A DNA stretch of 64,000 nucleotides from Mycolicibacterium sp. BiH015 (GCF_027706845.1 NZ_JAQGCZ010000005.1:62001-126000), one strand, 5' to 3'. Numbered from the stretch's first letter, positions 50,972 to 60,151 are shown. Numbers and translations are program-made. The notes: generated from the sequence alone by a model not told the origin.

Positions 50972-52854
50972 TGCTGGTGAATCTCGAAGTTCACCGCGAA
51001 CGACTTCGCGATCCGTTCCACGGCGGTGCGGTCCGCTGCGGATTCGAGGGTGAGGACCACCAGCGGCGCCCCGGCACTGACGTGGCCCGCGATGCTCAGC
51101 ACCCCGGGCTGGTCGGCGAGGGCGTCGGTCAGTGCGTGTTCGGCGGCCGTCGCGCGCAACGGCACCTTGTAGGGCTTGCCCACGTCGGTGACGGGGATCG
51201 CGTCGATGACGGTGACCGTCTTGGGCACGGCGGCGCGTTCACTGATCCCCGCGACGACGAAGGCGGTGAGCTCGTCGCCGGTCACGGTGGCACCGGGCCG
51301 CACGGCGACGAACGCGACGGGAACCTCACCCGAGTGGGCGTCGGGTCGGGCCACCGCCGCGGCCGCGGTGACGTCGGGATGTGCGAGCAGGGCATCCTCG
51401 ATCAGCGCGGGATCGATGTTGTGCCCGCCGCGGATAATGAGATCTTTGGCCCGGCCGGCCAGGTAGAGGAAACCCTCGTGGTCGACGCTGGCCAGATCGC
51501 CGGTGTCGAGCCAGCCGTCGCGCAGTGCGCCGCGGCCGTCGAGCACGTAGCCGTCGTCGGTACGCGCGACGACATAGCCGGGGAAGACGGTCGGCCCACT
51601 GATGGTCAGCGTCCCGACCTGACCAGCAGGCAATTCCCGCCAGGAGCCGTCATCGGCGACCTCGACGGCCCTGGCGCGCTGGTAGGGCATGCGCTGTCCG
51701 ACCGATCCCGCGCGCGGGTGGTCGGCGAAGCTGCGGGCGCTGGCGCAGGTGGCCTCGGTGAGGCCGTACCCCTCGACCAGGCTCACTCCGGTCGTGTCCA
51801 GGAAATCCTGGCGCACTGTGTCCGGCAGCGCCGAAGCGCCCGACACCGCGGAGGTCAAGCTGGAGATGTCGGCGTCGACGGGGATCTGGGCGAGCACCGC
51901 GTATACGGTCGGCACGGCACTCATGGCCGCGAGCCGGTAGTGCTCCACGATGCGCCAGAAGTTCTGGTACAACCCCATGTCGCGGTATCCCAGCGGTCCG
52001 GCCCACACCACCGGCTGGCCTCGGAGCAGTGGCGCCAACAGGGTGACGATCAACGCGTTGACGTGGAACAGCGGTAGCGCGGCGAACACCACAGCGTCTT
52101 CGTCGAGGTCGGCGCTGACGGCGACCATCCACGCGTCAGCCACTTCGTTGCCGTGGGTGTGGGCGGCGAGCTTCGGTGTACCGGTGGTGCCGCCGGTGTG
52201 GAAAAGGGCTGCCAAATCGGTGGATTCAGGGTGGCCGTCGTCGAGTGGCTGGGCATCGTGCTCTGCGGCCAGTGTCGACAGATAGGCCACGGCCACTCCG
52301 GACAGAGCTGGCGGTGGTGGCGGTGTGCCCGCGGCCAGTGTGGGCCGCAGCAACACCACGGTGTCGATCAACCCCGCCTCGGCGAGCGCGGCGGCGCGTT
52401 GCACCCCGGCGGGGTCGAGCTCGGGGGAAGCGGTGATCAAGATCCGGGCGCCCGAGAGCCGCGCCAGCTCGGCGATGTGCTCGCCGGACAGGGATCCGTT
52501 GATCGGTACCGCGATGCCTGCGGCCTGGGCAGCCAATGTGGCGGTGATCAGCTCGTCGCAGTTCGGGCTGATCAGCAGCGCCGCATTGCGTCGATCAATG
52601 CCCAAGTGACCAAGTGCTTTTGCTGCGCGCGTCACGTCGGCGGCGACTTCACCGAACGTTCGGTGTGCGCTGCGCGCATAGTCGGTTCCGTCGGCCAGCA
52701 CGGTGATCGCAGTGCGGTCGGGCCACAGCCGGGCAGCTCGTAGGACTACGTCGTAGGTGCATGCCGCCAGGCCGCGGCGGTCGAGCGGGATCGCCTCGAT
52801 GGCGGTGATGTCTTCCGGTGATTGAGCGTTGGGCCACAACAGGTCTGCGCTCAT
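50968..52854 (-). CDS. AMP-forming acyl-CoA synthetase
   Basis: 628 residues from the ATG overlapping the FAH stop (ATGA). AMP-binding core FHTGGTTGTPKLAAHTHGNE, A5-type VEGYGLTEAT, hinge YLAGRAKDLIIRGGHNIDP and catalytic Lys in VGKPYKVPLR. It belongs with the fatty-acid/aromatic acid CoA ligases. In this operon it may activate the side chain of a ring compound or a ring-cleavage acid. Confidence 0.88.
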   Translation of the reverse strand: MSADLLWPNAQSPEDITAIEAIPLDRRGLAACTYDVVLRAARLWPDRTAITVLADGTDYARSAHRTFGEVAADVTRAAKALGHLGIDRRNAALLISPNCDELITATLAAQAAGIAVPINGSLSGEHIAELARLSGARILITASPELDPAGVQRAAALAEAGLIDTVVLLRPTLAAGTPPPPPALSGVAVAYLSTLAAEHDAQPLDDGHPESTDLAALFHTGGTTGTPKLAAHTHGNEVADAWMVAVSADLDEDAVVFAALPLFHVNALIVTLLAPLLRGQPVVWAGPLGYRDMGLYQNFWRIVEHYRLAAMSAVPTVYAVLAQIPVDADISSLTSAVSGASALPDTVRQDFLDTTGVSLVEGYGLTEATCASARSFADHPRAGSVGQRMPYQRARAVEVADDGSWRELPAGQVGTLTISGPTVFPGYVVARTDDGYVLDGRGALRDGWLDTGDLASVDHEGFLYLAGRAKDLIIRGGHNIDPALIEDALLAHPDVTAAAAVARPDAHSGEVPVAFVAVRPGATVTGDELTAFVVAGISERAAVPKTVTVIDAIPVTDVGKPYKVPLRATAAEHALTDALADQPGVLSIAGHVSAGAPLVVLTLESAADRTAVERIAKSFAVNFEIHQQ

Positions 52855-53789
52855 GCGTGCCGCACCGCCCACCGCTGGGTGCCCAGGTCCAGGGCGCCGT
52901 CGTCGGTGGCGATGGAGGCCTCGACGATGTCGCCGTGCTGCAGGTATTTCGGGTTCTTGGCCTGCCGGGAGAAGAACGCCTTCCACTTGACGGCGGGCGG
53001 CAGGAGGTTGCCGATCATCTCGATCGGTTTGGGCGGGGCGGTCAGTGCGGTGCCGGCCGGCGTTCCGGTGAGGATGAGGTCCCCGGCGGCCAGATCCTGG
53101 AACCGGGTCAGAGACTGCAGTGCCTGCAGGGGTCGATACAGCATGTCGCCCTCGACAATTGAGTTCTGGCGTTCCTCACCACTGACGCTCAGCCGAAGCC
53201 GCAGATCGCCGAAGCGCGCCAGCTCTGCCGCTTCGAGGAGCACCAGCGCCGGACCCACCGGGGTGAACGTCGGGTAGGACTTGGCCTCGTAGAACTGGGT
53301 CTGCGGCAGCTGGATGTCGCGCGCGGATACGTCGTTGGTGACGGTCAGTCCCGCGATGTACTGCGCGAGGTTGGCATCGGTGATGGCGGTGCCCGCGGGC
53401 ACGTCACGTCCGATGACGAGCCCGATCTCGATCTCGTAGTCGAGCAGGTTCACGTGCGAGGGACGGACGACCTCGTCGAAGGGGCCGCTGATCGATGCGG
53501 AGGACTTCCGAAAGAACGTCAGGGGCACTGTCTTCGGATCCATTCCGGAGTCCCGCACGTGGGATTCGAAGTTGGTCATCTGGGCGATCACCCGGCACGG
53601 GGTGGTGACCGGCGACAGCAGGGTCAGCTCGTCGATGGCGACCGAACCCTCCGAAGCCGCGGCCGCCTCGATGGCGGCGCGGTCGGCCAGGAGCTCGCCG
53701 GTTGTGGTGGCGGTGGTGGAGATCTTGGCGGCGCCGGTGCTGGTCTGCACCCACCAGCCATCGGTGGTGCGGAGAACGGAAATTGTCAT
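52851..53789 (-). CDS. fumarylacetoacetate hydrolase (FAH) family protein
   Basis: 312 residues. Metal-binding acids in LLDYEIEIGLVIG and the downstream motif TNDVSARDIQ, with GDLILTGTPAGTAL. Members hydrolyse or hydrate C-C bonds of 2-oxo acids after ring cleavage (2-hydroxypentadienoate hydratase, HpaG and similar). It overlaps the dioxygenase gene by four bases, so it likely acts on the next intermediate. Confidence 0.9.
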   Translation of the reverse strand: MTISVLRTTDGWWVQTSTGAAKISTTATTTGELLADRAAIEAAAASEGSVAIDELTLLSPVTTPCRVIAQMTNFESHVRDSGMDPKTVPLTFFRKSSASISGPFDEVVRPSHVNLLDYEIEIGLVIGRDVPAGTAITDANLAQYIAGLTVTNDVSARDIQLPQTQFYEAKSYPTFTPVGPALVLLEAAELARFGDLRLRLSVSGEERQNSIVEGDMLYRPLQALQSLTRFQDLAAGDLILTGTPAGTALTAPPKPIEMIGNLLPPAVKWKAFFSRQAKNPKYLQHGDIVEASIATDDGALDLGTQRWAVRHA

Positions 53790-54928
53790 TGGGTCGCAAC
53801 TTTCAGGAGGCCGATGAGGCGGTTGAGGTCGAATTCGTTATCGCTGCGTAAGGCGGTGAGCATCGAGGTCACCTGGTGTCGTGCTGCGCGCGGGCTCGCG
53901 TCGAGGAAGTCCTTGGTGGCCGGGGGGCCCCACTGCGCCAGACCCGATGCGGTGAACGGGGCCCAGCCGGGTTCGAGCGTGTTGTCGAACATGTCGCCGT
54001 CGGCGAAGTGTTCGACCAGGAAGCCGTCCGGATCGCGCCAGTAGTCGAAGAGCTGGCTGCCCTGGATGTGGCGGCCGATGCCCCACGATCGGAAATAGCC
54101 TCGCTCGCAGAGGTATTCACCACCGGCTGCCAGCGCGTCGAGGTCACTGACCTCGTAGGCCGAGTGGACGTAGCGGTTGGCCGGCCCCAGCGCGAGCGCG
54201 AGGGTGTGATGGTCGGCAGGGATGGTGCCGCGATCACACCGGATGAAGCTCATGGCAGGTCCGCGGTCCCGCTGTCCGGGGAAGAACAGGAAATCGCTGA
54301 CGATCATGCCGAACGTGTCGAGATACCAGTTCAGCGTGCGCAGATATGTGGTGGACTGCAGCACGACATGCCCGAGACGTTGCACACGTGCGGGTACCCG
54401 CGGTGGGCGCACGGTGGCGTTGAGCCGCGCATCGGCGATGCCTGTATTGCGAAGCTGCGGTGTCTGTTCCGGCTGGGCGGGCAGGGTGTGCATGCCGGCG
54501 ACGACTTTCACCGCCATGCCGCTGGGGTCGGTCAACTGCACCGCTACGCCGCCCATCGATTCGGGGAGCGGATGTAGCGCCGCGCCTGTCTTGTCGGCCA
54601 GGCGCACGAGGTCGACCTCGTCGGAAGCACGCAGCGCCAGCCCCGCGAAGCGGGTGTGCCGACCGCGTCGCACGATCACGCAGGGCGAGCCCGCTTTCGT
54701 CCCGCGCAGGTGCAGCTCCTCGGGGTCACGCAGAGCGATGCCGAATCCGAAGGCGCGGGCGAATGCCTCGGCGCGAACGAGGTCGGGTTTGTCGAACTCC
54801 AGCCACGCAATGTCTTCAACCCGGATGATCGGGTCCCGCGATCGTCCGGGGTGTTCGCCGGCCACTGCGCCGCGTTCGCTGTGCAGATTTCGGTGCCCGT
54901 CGGATACGGATGTCGTTGCCTGCGCCAT
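53786..54928 (-). CDS. extradiol (catechol 2,3-) dioxygenase, VOC family
   Basis: 380 residues with two VOC domains. The C-terminal one holds the Fe(II) ligands: His187 (LGHVVL), the second His of DHHT (241) and Glu306 (FLVEHFADGD). The strong ribosome site AGGAGG stands seven bases before the ATG. It cuts a catechol ring next to the two hydroxyls. First gene of the operon, controlled by the TetR sites in the divergent gap. Confidence 0.9.
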   Translation of the reverse strand: MAQATTSVSDGHRNLHSERGAVAGEHPGRSRDPIIRVEDIAWLEFDKPDLVRAEAFARAFGFGIALRDPEELHLRGTKAGSPCVIVRRGRHTRFAGLALRASDEVDLVRLADKTGAALHPLPESMGGVAVQLTDPSGMAVKVVAGMHTLPAQPEQTPQLRNTGIADARLNATVRPPRVPARVQRLGHVVLQSTTYLRTLNWYLDTFGMIVSDFLFFPGQRDRGPAMSFIRCDRGTIPADHHTLALALGPANRYVHSAYEVSDLDALAAGGEYLCERGYFRSWGIGRHIQGSQLFDYWRDPDGFLVEHFADGDMFDNTLEPGWAPFTASGLAQWGPPATKDFLDASPRAARHQVTSMLTALRSDNEFDLNRLIGLLKVATQ

Positions 54929-54952
54929 CGCTCAGCCTCCTCTCGTACGTTC

Positions 54953-55010
54953 TGAGGAAATCGTCACATACGATTCAATCGTCAGTCAACAACTTCTGAC
55001 GAAATCATCA
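54953..55010. promoter_or_regulatory. three candidate TetR operators between dioxygenase operon and tetR
   Basis: TGAGGAAATCGTCA (54953-54966) and TGACGAAATCATCA (54997-55010) are near palindromes of the same type. Between them ACGATTCAATCGT (54970-54982) is a perfect palindrome about a central C. All lie in the 111-base gap between the two divergent genes and are likely targets of the TetR protein at 55040. Confidence 0.6.
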
Positions 55011-55027
55011 ACTCTGAGGCGGACTGG

Positions 55028-55033
55028 TATCTT
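55028..55033 (+). promoter_or_regulatory. extended -10 box of leaderless tetR gene
   Basis: TGGTATCTT (extended -10) ends six bases before the ATG at 55040; no Shine-Dalgarno is present. Confidence 0.55.
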
Positions 55034-55039
55034 CAGTTC

Positions 55040-55750
55040 ATGACCGTGCAGGAGCGAGACGCCTCGTCGCCCGTTGGCTCGGTGAACCGCCTCCAGAGAC
55101 GCAAGCTGAAGACGCGCGGTGCGCTGGTCCGCGCGGCCCAACGCTTCATCGCCGAAGGAAAGCTCAACGCCCCGATCCTGGAGATCACCCAAGCCGCGGA
55201 CGTCGGCATGGGGTCCTTCTACAACCACTTCTCCAGCAGGGAGGAGTTGTTCGACGCGGCCATCACCGACGCCCTCGACAACCTCGGAGCGTTGCTCGAC
55301 ATGTTCACCGCTTCGATGGAAGATCCCGCCGAGGCCTTCTCGACCAACTTCCGGCTGACCGGTCGTCTGTTCCGTCATCGCCCCGAAGAAGCCGCGCTCC
55401 TGCTCGCCAACGGCGGTTCGCTCATCCTGTCCGACCGTGGACTGTCCCCCCGAGCGCTGCGCGACATCGCGGCGGCGATCGACCGCGGACGGTTCACCAT
55501 CAGCGATGCCGAACTCGGACTGGCCATTGCCGGAGGGATGCTCGTCGGCCTGACAACCCTGCTTCGCGAGCGCCCCGAGCGCGAAACGGATGCCACCGTC
55601 GACGAGGTGACGGAGAGGTTGCTGCGCACACTGGGGATGACCTCGGCCCAGGCCAGGGCGACGTGCCGAAAGCCCCTGCCCGACATTTCGGCTCTGCGCG
55701 ATTCTCCCGCCGACTGGCCCATCGCCGTAACGCCCGACGCCCGAACCTAA
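55040..55750 (+). CDS. TetR-family regulator of the ring-degradation operon
   Basis: 236 residues. N-terminal TetR helix-turn-helix (TRGALVRAAQRFIAEGKLNAPILEITQAADVGMGSFYNHFSSREELFDAAI), then a helical ligand domain without recognised motif. Divergent from the extradiol dioxygenase operon with three palindromes between them. The likely role is a repressor released by a pathway compound, perhaps its CoA ester. Confidence 0.87.
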   Translation: MTVQERDASSPVGSVNRLQRRKLKTRGALVRAAQRFIAEGKLNAPILEITQAADVGMGSFYNHFSSREELFDAAITDALDNLGALLDMFTASMEDPAEAFSTNFRLTGRLFRHRPEEAALLLANGGSLILSDRGLSPRALRDIAAAIDRGRFTISDAELGLAIAGGMLVGLTTLLRERPERETDATVDEVTERLLRTLGMTSAQARATCRKPLPDISALRDSPADWPIAVTPDART

Positions 55751-55864
55751 GGCGTAAGGACGAGACGTCTCACGACAGGTTGGACTTTTTGGGATCGGTA
55801 GCCATCCGGCGCTGTGTACTTGTCTCAACGACGCCGCCGAAGCGGCAGAACGAGAGAAGAGCAC

Positions 55865-56257
55865 ATGCCTGCACACACGCGTAAGCGCTACATCGCCGGA
55901 GCGCTGATCTCAGCCACCCTCGCCGGGACCGCCATGAGTGTGGCCGTCGGCACCGCCGAGGCCCAGGTGCCCCCGGGCGGACCTTACACCTGGTGCCCCG
56001 GTGATCCGCCCGTCGAGACCGGTAACAAGAAGTTCAACCCCGTCCGCTGGGACGAAGGCATCTGCCACGAGTACTGGTTCGTCTACCACGGACAGGGCAA
56101 TGTCGCGCAGAACATCTGGGACGGGCCGAATCCTCCGGGACCGCCGCCGGGGCAGGGTGTCGGAGTCCCGCCCCCACCGCTCCCGCCGGGCTGGTGCTGG
56201 TCGCTGTTCCTTGCGGGCCCCTGCCCGCCGGGGGTTCCGGGACCGCGGCTCGGCTAG
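55865..56257 (+). CDS. small secreted Pro/Gly-rich protein
   Basis: 130 residues from the ATG at 55865 (AGAGAAGAG before it). A Sec signal (GALISATLAGTAMSVAVGTAEA) precedes a mature protein with WCPGDPP, RWDEGICHEYWFVYHGQGN and a Pro-rich end with Cys-Trp-Cys elements. Four Cys may form disulfides. This type is common in mycobacteria and has no known function. It follows the TetR gene by 114 bases. Confidence 0.75.
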   Translation: MPAHTRKRYIAGALISATLAGTAMSVAVGTAEAQVPPGGPYTWCPGDPPVETGNKKFNPVRWDEGICHEYWFVYHGQGNVAQNIWDGPNPPGPPPGQGVGVPPPPLPPGWCWSLFLAGPCPPGVPGPRLG

Positions 56258-56263
56258 GACGGC

Positions 56264-57340
56264 TCACCCCGGTTTGATCGCCGAAAGCAACCGCACGAGT
56301 TCGGCTTGCCGGTGCGTACCGGTCTTGTCGAAGATGTGGTGCAGATGAGTCTTGATCGTCGCGAGCGACAAAGCCATATCATCTGCGATCGGTTTGAGTC
56401 CGTCGCCGCGCATCACGCGTAACGCCACGTCCGCCTCCGCGTTGGTCAGGCCGAACAGCCGCAGCAGCAATGCCTTTGGCGGCTCGGGTTCCAGGTCGGG
56501 ATCGACGATCATCACCATTGCTCCGGACGTCACCGGCAGCACGTGGACGATGTACGGGCGCTTTCCCGATGGCCGGCCGCATGTGAGTGAGTCGCCTTTG
56601 CGAGCGCCGTCGGGTTGCGCGACGCACGCACGGCTGATGCTCTTGGACAGAAGGTCGCTGGTGGATCCGCACAGCGACGCGATGCGCCGGGAGCGCACAC
56701 ACAAACCGTCGTCCGCATTGAAGATTCGCTCGGCTGCCGTATTGGTTTGCGCCACATCGTGGTTCATTGCAACGAGGACGATTCCGTGGCGCGATGTGTC
56801 GATGACTGCGGTGACGTCATCGGCACGGGCGGCCAGCTCCGAGAAGTGGCTCTGGGTGTGGAGGGCTTGCTGGAGGTGGGGCACGATCGCGCTGAGGAAC
56901 TTGACCCGCTCGGCCGTCTCGAACGGCTCAGCTCGTTCCGGGGCCACGGCCAGGAAGCTCGTCGGAATCGCGCCGACCGCCAACCTCAGGAACAATCCCT
57001 CACACATGTCGTAGGGACGCATGAAGTCCGCATAAAACTCCGAGTGCTTCGTCAGTGCGACCAGCTCCGGCCCGCCTCTGATCAGACCGACAGGACCGTC
57101 CTCGACCGCATCCAGGACGCAGTCGATCGCGTAGTAGTGCTCGCGGTAGCGGCTGCTCACCTCTTCGGGCACGGTGATCGCCATCACCGACCGGGATCTC
57201 CCGGCGCCGAGGAAAAGCCCCGATCCGGTCGCGCCGAGCACGCGACTGACCTCGGTCAACGCCGACGTCCAGTTCTCCGACCGGATCGACGAGGCGTAAA
57301 TGGCGGAGACCACGCGCGAGAACTCGTCGATCGTCACCAT
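56264..57340 (-). CDS. LuxR-family transcriptional regulator
   Basis: 358 residues. A C-terminal GerE/LuxR helix-turn-helix (LFGLTNAEADVALRVMRGDGLKPIADDMALSLATIKTHLHHIFDKTGTHRQAELV) follows an N-terminal GAF/PAS-like sensor (about 1-280). Its stop is seven bases from the convergent secreted protein. Target genes are unknown; the hydrolase/SDR pair upstream is a candidate. Confidence 0.85.
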   Translation of the reverse strand: MVTIDEFSRVVSAIYASSIRSENWTSALTEVSRVLGATGSGLFLGAGRSRSVMAITVPEEVSSRYREHYYAIDCVLDAVEDGPVGLIRGGPELVALTKHSEFYADFMRPYDMCEGLFLRLAVGAIPTSFLAVAPERAEPFETAERVKFLSAIVPHLQQALHTQSHFSELAARADDVTAVIDTSRHGIVLVAMNHDVAQTNTAAERIFNADDGLCVRSRRIASLCGSTSDLLSKSISRACVAQPDGARKGDSLTCGRPSGKRPYIVHVLPVTSGAMVMIVDPDLEPEPPKALLLRLFGLTNAEADVALRVMRGDGLKPIADDMALSLATIKTHLHHIFDKTGTHRQAELVRLLSAIKPG

Positions 57341-57472
57341 TGCCGACTCAGCGGTCTACCCGAGTTCGCAGCATCGGCGCCCCTCCCACCTGCGGTTGGC
57401 TCGGAACTGTAGCCCGGGGTCAGCCCTCAGGTGAAGCTTTGGCGCATCCGCACGCGGTTTTTTACGCAGTAG

Positions 57473-58411
57473 TCACTCAGCGGCGCCGGCAAGGTGCTTG
57501 CCGTAGAAGGTCGCGAGTCGGTCGACGGCCTGGTCCACATATTCGGGTACGTCGTACATCTCGTAGTGACCCGCTCCCTCGACGATCAGCAGATCGACCG
57601 GATTGGGCGCCATCTGCCAAAGCTTCATGCCTGCTTCGTAGGACTTCGTCACACCCTTGCGGCCCGCCAGTATCACCTGCAGTGGCTGTGTCAGCAGCTG
57701 GTCGACGAGGTGGAACGCGTCATAGCCCAGGAGCAGGGGGTCGCTGCGAACCAGGCGACGGTTGGTTGACCGCGGATGAGAACCCCGTGGGGTCCGGTAG
57801 TAAGTGAGCGCCTGCGTGTTGTCGATGTCGGTGATACCTGCCGCCGCGGCGTCTTCGAGGCTGTCTGGAAGCCAATTGACCCGAGCCAGGTCTCCGGTTT
57901 CGGCTTCCCGTCGGCGGGTGAGCGCGAGGTCGTCCAGCGCCTTGGCGGGACCGTCGGGAGCGAATGCCGCGGAGCGCCACGAGTCACCCATGTTGCCGGC
58001 AACGACGGTCGCGACCGCCCGGATGCGGTGATCGGTGCGGGCCGTGTGCACCGCGTATCCACCGCCTGCGCAGATCCCCAATACGCCGATGCGGCCCGGG
58101 TCGACACCATCCATGACGCTGATGGCGTCGATGACATACGAGATGTCCTCGCCACGTTGATAGGGATCTTCGAGATCCCTTGGCTCGCCGCCGCTCTCGC
58201 CCTGGCAGGCAGGGTCGAAGACCACCGAAACGAAGCCGCGTGCGGCAAGCCGCGTCGCGTAGTTTGCTCCGATCTGCTCTTTGACGCTGCTGCCCGGAGT
58301 CGACAGCACGACCGCGGGATAACTCGCCGACCCGTCGAATTCAGCCGGTAGGTGGACGTCGGCGGCAAGCGTGAGTTGCCCTCTCGGCACGCGGACGGGT
58401 TGCACCGTCAT
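57473..58411 (-). CDS. alpha/beta hydrolase, YcjY/dienelactone-hydrolase-like with Cys nucleophile
   Basis: 312 residues from the ATG at 58411 (AAAGGAG four bases before). The nucleophile elbow is GIC114AGGGYA, Cys instead of Ser as in dienelactone hydrolases and YcjY-like enzymes, with acid DVPEYVDQ region and His in EGAGHYEMYD. No signal. It follows the SDR gene by 64 bases on the same strand. Confidence 0.82.
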   Translation of the reverse strand: MTVQPVRVPRGQLTLAADVHLPAEFDGSASYPAVVLSTPGSSVKEQIGANYATRLAARGFVSVVFDPACQGESGGEPRDLEDPYQRGEDISYVIDAISVMDGVDPGRIGVLGICAGGGYAVHTARTDHRIRAVATVVAGNMGDSWRSAAFAPDGPAKALDDLALTRRREAETGDLARVNWLPDSLEDAAAAGITDIDNTQALTYYRTPRGSHPRSTNRRLVRSDPLLLGYDAFHLVDQLLTQPLQVILAGRKGVTKSYEAGMKLWQMAPNPVDLLIVEGAGHYEMYDVPEYVDQAVDRLATFYGKHLAGAAE

Positions 58412-58475
58412 GTAGCTCCTTTCGATCGTTGTCCTGCAGTGCAAACCCGTCACCGGGCCAGATGCTTCCGCCGGC

Positions 58476-59219
58476 TCAGAGTTGGCTGCCGCCGCCGTCG
58501 ACATAGATTTCCGAGCCGGTCATGAACGAGCTTCCACTCGACGCCAGGAAAGCAACCACACGGCCGATTTCCTCCGGCGCCGCACGGCGTTTCATGGGTA
58601 TGGAGGACGTCAGGTTCGCGAGTGCGTCACCGGAGTCGGAGAACAGGTCGGCGAGGCCAGGTGTCTCCGTCACGCCCGGGGCGATGACGTTGACACGAAT
58701 GTTGCGGTCGACAAGTTCGGCTGCCCAGCTGCGGGCCAGGGAGCGAATGGCGGTCTTGGAGGCGGCGTAGACGCTCATGCCGGGTGACGCCTTCACATCT
58801 CCTGCCGAGCCGCACAGAATCACTGAGGAACCGTCGTTGAGGAGCGGCAGCGCAACCTGGACGGTCGCGATGATTCCGCCGACGTTGGTATTGAACGTCT
58901 TCGTGTAGTGCTCCCAAGTGAGATCTCCAAGGACCGCCATCTCGGCGATGCCGGCGTTGGCGAAGACGACGTCGAGTTTGCGTCCCGTGCCCTCGATGGT
59001 CAGTGCGACGCGGTCCAGGTCGGATTGGTCGGTGACATCGGCGCGGACGTGGGTCGCCCGATCGGCACCGATGCCGGCCACGGCCTCTTCGAGCGCGTCC
59101 TCGCGCCGCCCCACGAGAAAGGTGTAGGCGCCCGCCTCGGCCAGGGCGCGGGCTGCCGCCAGTCCGATCCCTGAGGTGGCTCCGGTGACCAGCGCGGTCT
59201 TCCCTGCCAGTAACGACAT
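58476..59219 (-). CDS. short-chain dehydrogenase/reductase (SDR)
   Basis: 247 residues, classical SDR. Cofactor motif TGATSGIG, NADP-type basic residues in VGRREDAL, NAG in FANAG, catalytic Ser in LCGSAG and YAASK. It reduces or oxidises a small carbonyl or alcohol. Divergent from the TetR gene at 59324, with two operator repeats between them, and followed by the Cys hydrolase. Confidence 0.9.
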   Translation of the reverse strand: MSLLAGKTALVTGATSGIGLAAARALAEAGAYTFLVGRREDALEEAVAGIGADRATHVRADVTDQSDLDRVALTIEGTGRKLDVVFANAGIAEMAVLGDLTWEHYTKTFNTNVGGIIATVQVALPLLNDGSSVILCGSAGDVKASPGMSVYAASKTAIRSLARSWAAELVDRNIRVNVIAPGVTETPGLADLFSDSGDALANLTSSIPMKRRAAPEEIGRVVAFLASSGSSFMTGSEIYVDGGGSQL

Positions 59220-59230
59220 ATCGCCTCCTG

Positions 59231-59281
59231 TTTTGTACCGTTCGGTTGCACCGCACGTTACACGGTTTTGTACCGTTCGGT
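59231..59281. promoter_or_regulatory. two direct TetR operator repeats between SDR and tetR
   Basis: TTTTGTACCGTTCGGT occurs at 59231-59246 and again at 59266-59281, 35 bases apart. Each holds the inverted half-sites ACCG/CGGT about a TT centre. They lie at the start of the SDR gene and before the -10 of the TetR gene, a layout typical of TetR auto- and neighbour control. Confidence 0.7.
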
Positions 59282-59311
59282 AGGCGGCGGGGTGGTCGCG
59301 CAGCGGACGAC

Positions 59312-59317
59312 TAAGAT
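59312..59317 (+). promoter_or_regulatory. -10 box of leaderless tetR gene
   Basis: TAAGAT, six bases, then ATG at 59324; no Shine-Dalgarno. Confidence 0.55.
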
Positions 59318-59323
59318 CGCGCC

Positions 59324-59956
59324 ATGAGCGCAGATCAGCGCGGTGCCGGAGGCCGACCCCGCGCCTTCGACGAGGACGAGGCGCTAGACCGCGCTATCGA
59401 CACGTTCTGGCGACATGGATACGAAGGCGCGTCGATGACAGAGCTGACGCGGGCCATGGGAATCAACAAGCCGAGCCTCTACGCCGTCTTCGGAAGCAAG
59501 GAGAAGCTGTTCACCCGGGCACTGGAGCGCTACGGACTCCTGTACCGACAGCATTTGACCGTGGTGCTGGCCCGAACTACGGCCTACGAGGTGCTTGAGT
59601 CCTACCTGCGCTCCGTTGCCGACGCGGCCACTGATGGGATGCTGGGTTGTCTGTCCATCCAGGGCGGCTTGGCCTGCGGCCCCGACAACGCCCACATCCC
59701 GCGACTTCTCGCCGACTATCGTCGCGGCCTCGAGGAGGCCGTTACCAACGCACTCGTCAATACCGAGGATGTATCCCGACGCACCGACGGCATCGACGCC
59801 GCCGCCCTTGCGGGATACGCGGTGACGGTGGGGCAGGGGCTCGCAGTGCACGCCGCGGCGGGAGTGCCGCGAGACAAATTGCACGCGATCGTCGACGTGG
59901 CGCTGGCCGGACTGGCGAAACTTGTTGCTAGTGAACGGCAACCGGCTTCAGAGTGA
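59324..59956 (+). CDS. TetR-family regulator of the SDR/hydrolase pair
   Basis: 210 residues. TetR helix-turn-helix (FDEDEALDRAIDTFWRHGYEGASMTELTRAMGINKPSLYAVFGSKEKLF), close to the AcrR/NemR-like subgroup, and a C-terminal ligand domain with Cys in LGCLSIQGGLACG. These Cys might sense electrophiles, as in NemR; this is inference. Divergent from the SDR gene. Confidence 0.87.
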   Translation: MSADQRGAGGRPRAFDEDEALDRAIDTFWRHGYEGASMTELTRAMGINKPSLYAVFGSKEKLFTRALERYGLLYRQHLTVVLARTTAYEVLESYLRSVADAATDGMLGCLSIQGGLACGPDNAHIPRLLADYRRGLEEAVTNALVNTEDVSRRTDGIDAAALAGYAVTVGQGLAVHAAAGVPRDKLHAIVDVALAGLAKLVASERQPASE

Positions 59957-60151
59957 AGGTGAACGGCTCGGGCGCGCGTAGGTGAGTGTCCACTGCCCGG
60001 CGTCCGGGACCCGCGTGTGGGTCGGCCGATGGTGTCGGTCACGTGGCTGCCGGTAACGTCGACTGTGAGGCGCAACACGGTGAGAAGACGTTCGGTTGGG
60101 ACGCTGCGGCGCGACTGAAATCATGGACGTAGACACAGTTGAGGACACACC

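Noticed and set aside
57458..57463. A run of six T as part of a terminator
   Set aside because: It lies on the plus strand where no plus-strand gene ends, and no stable stem precedes it.
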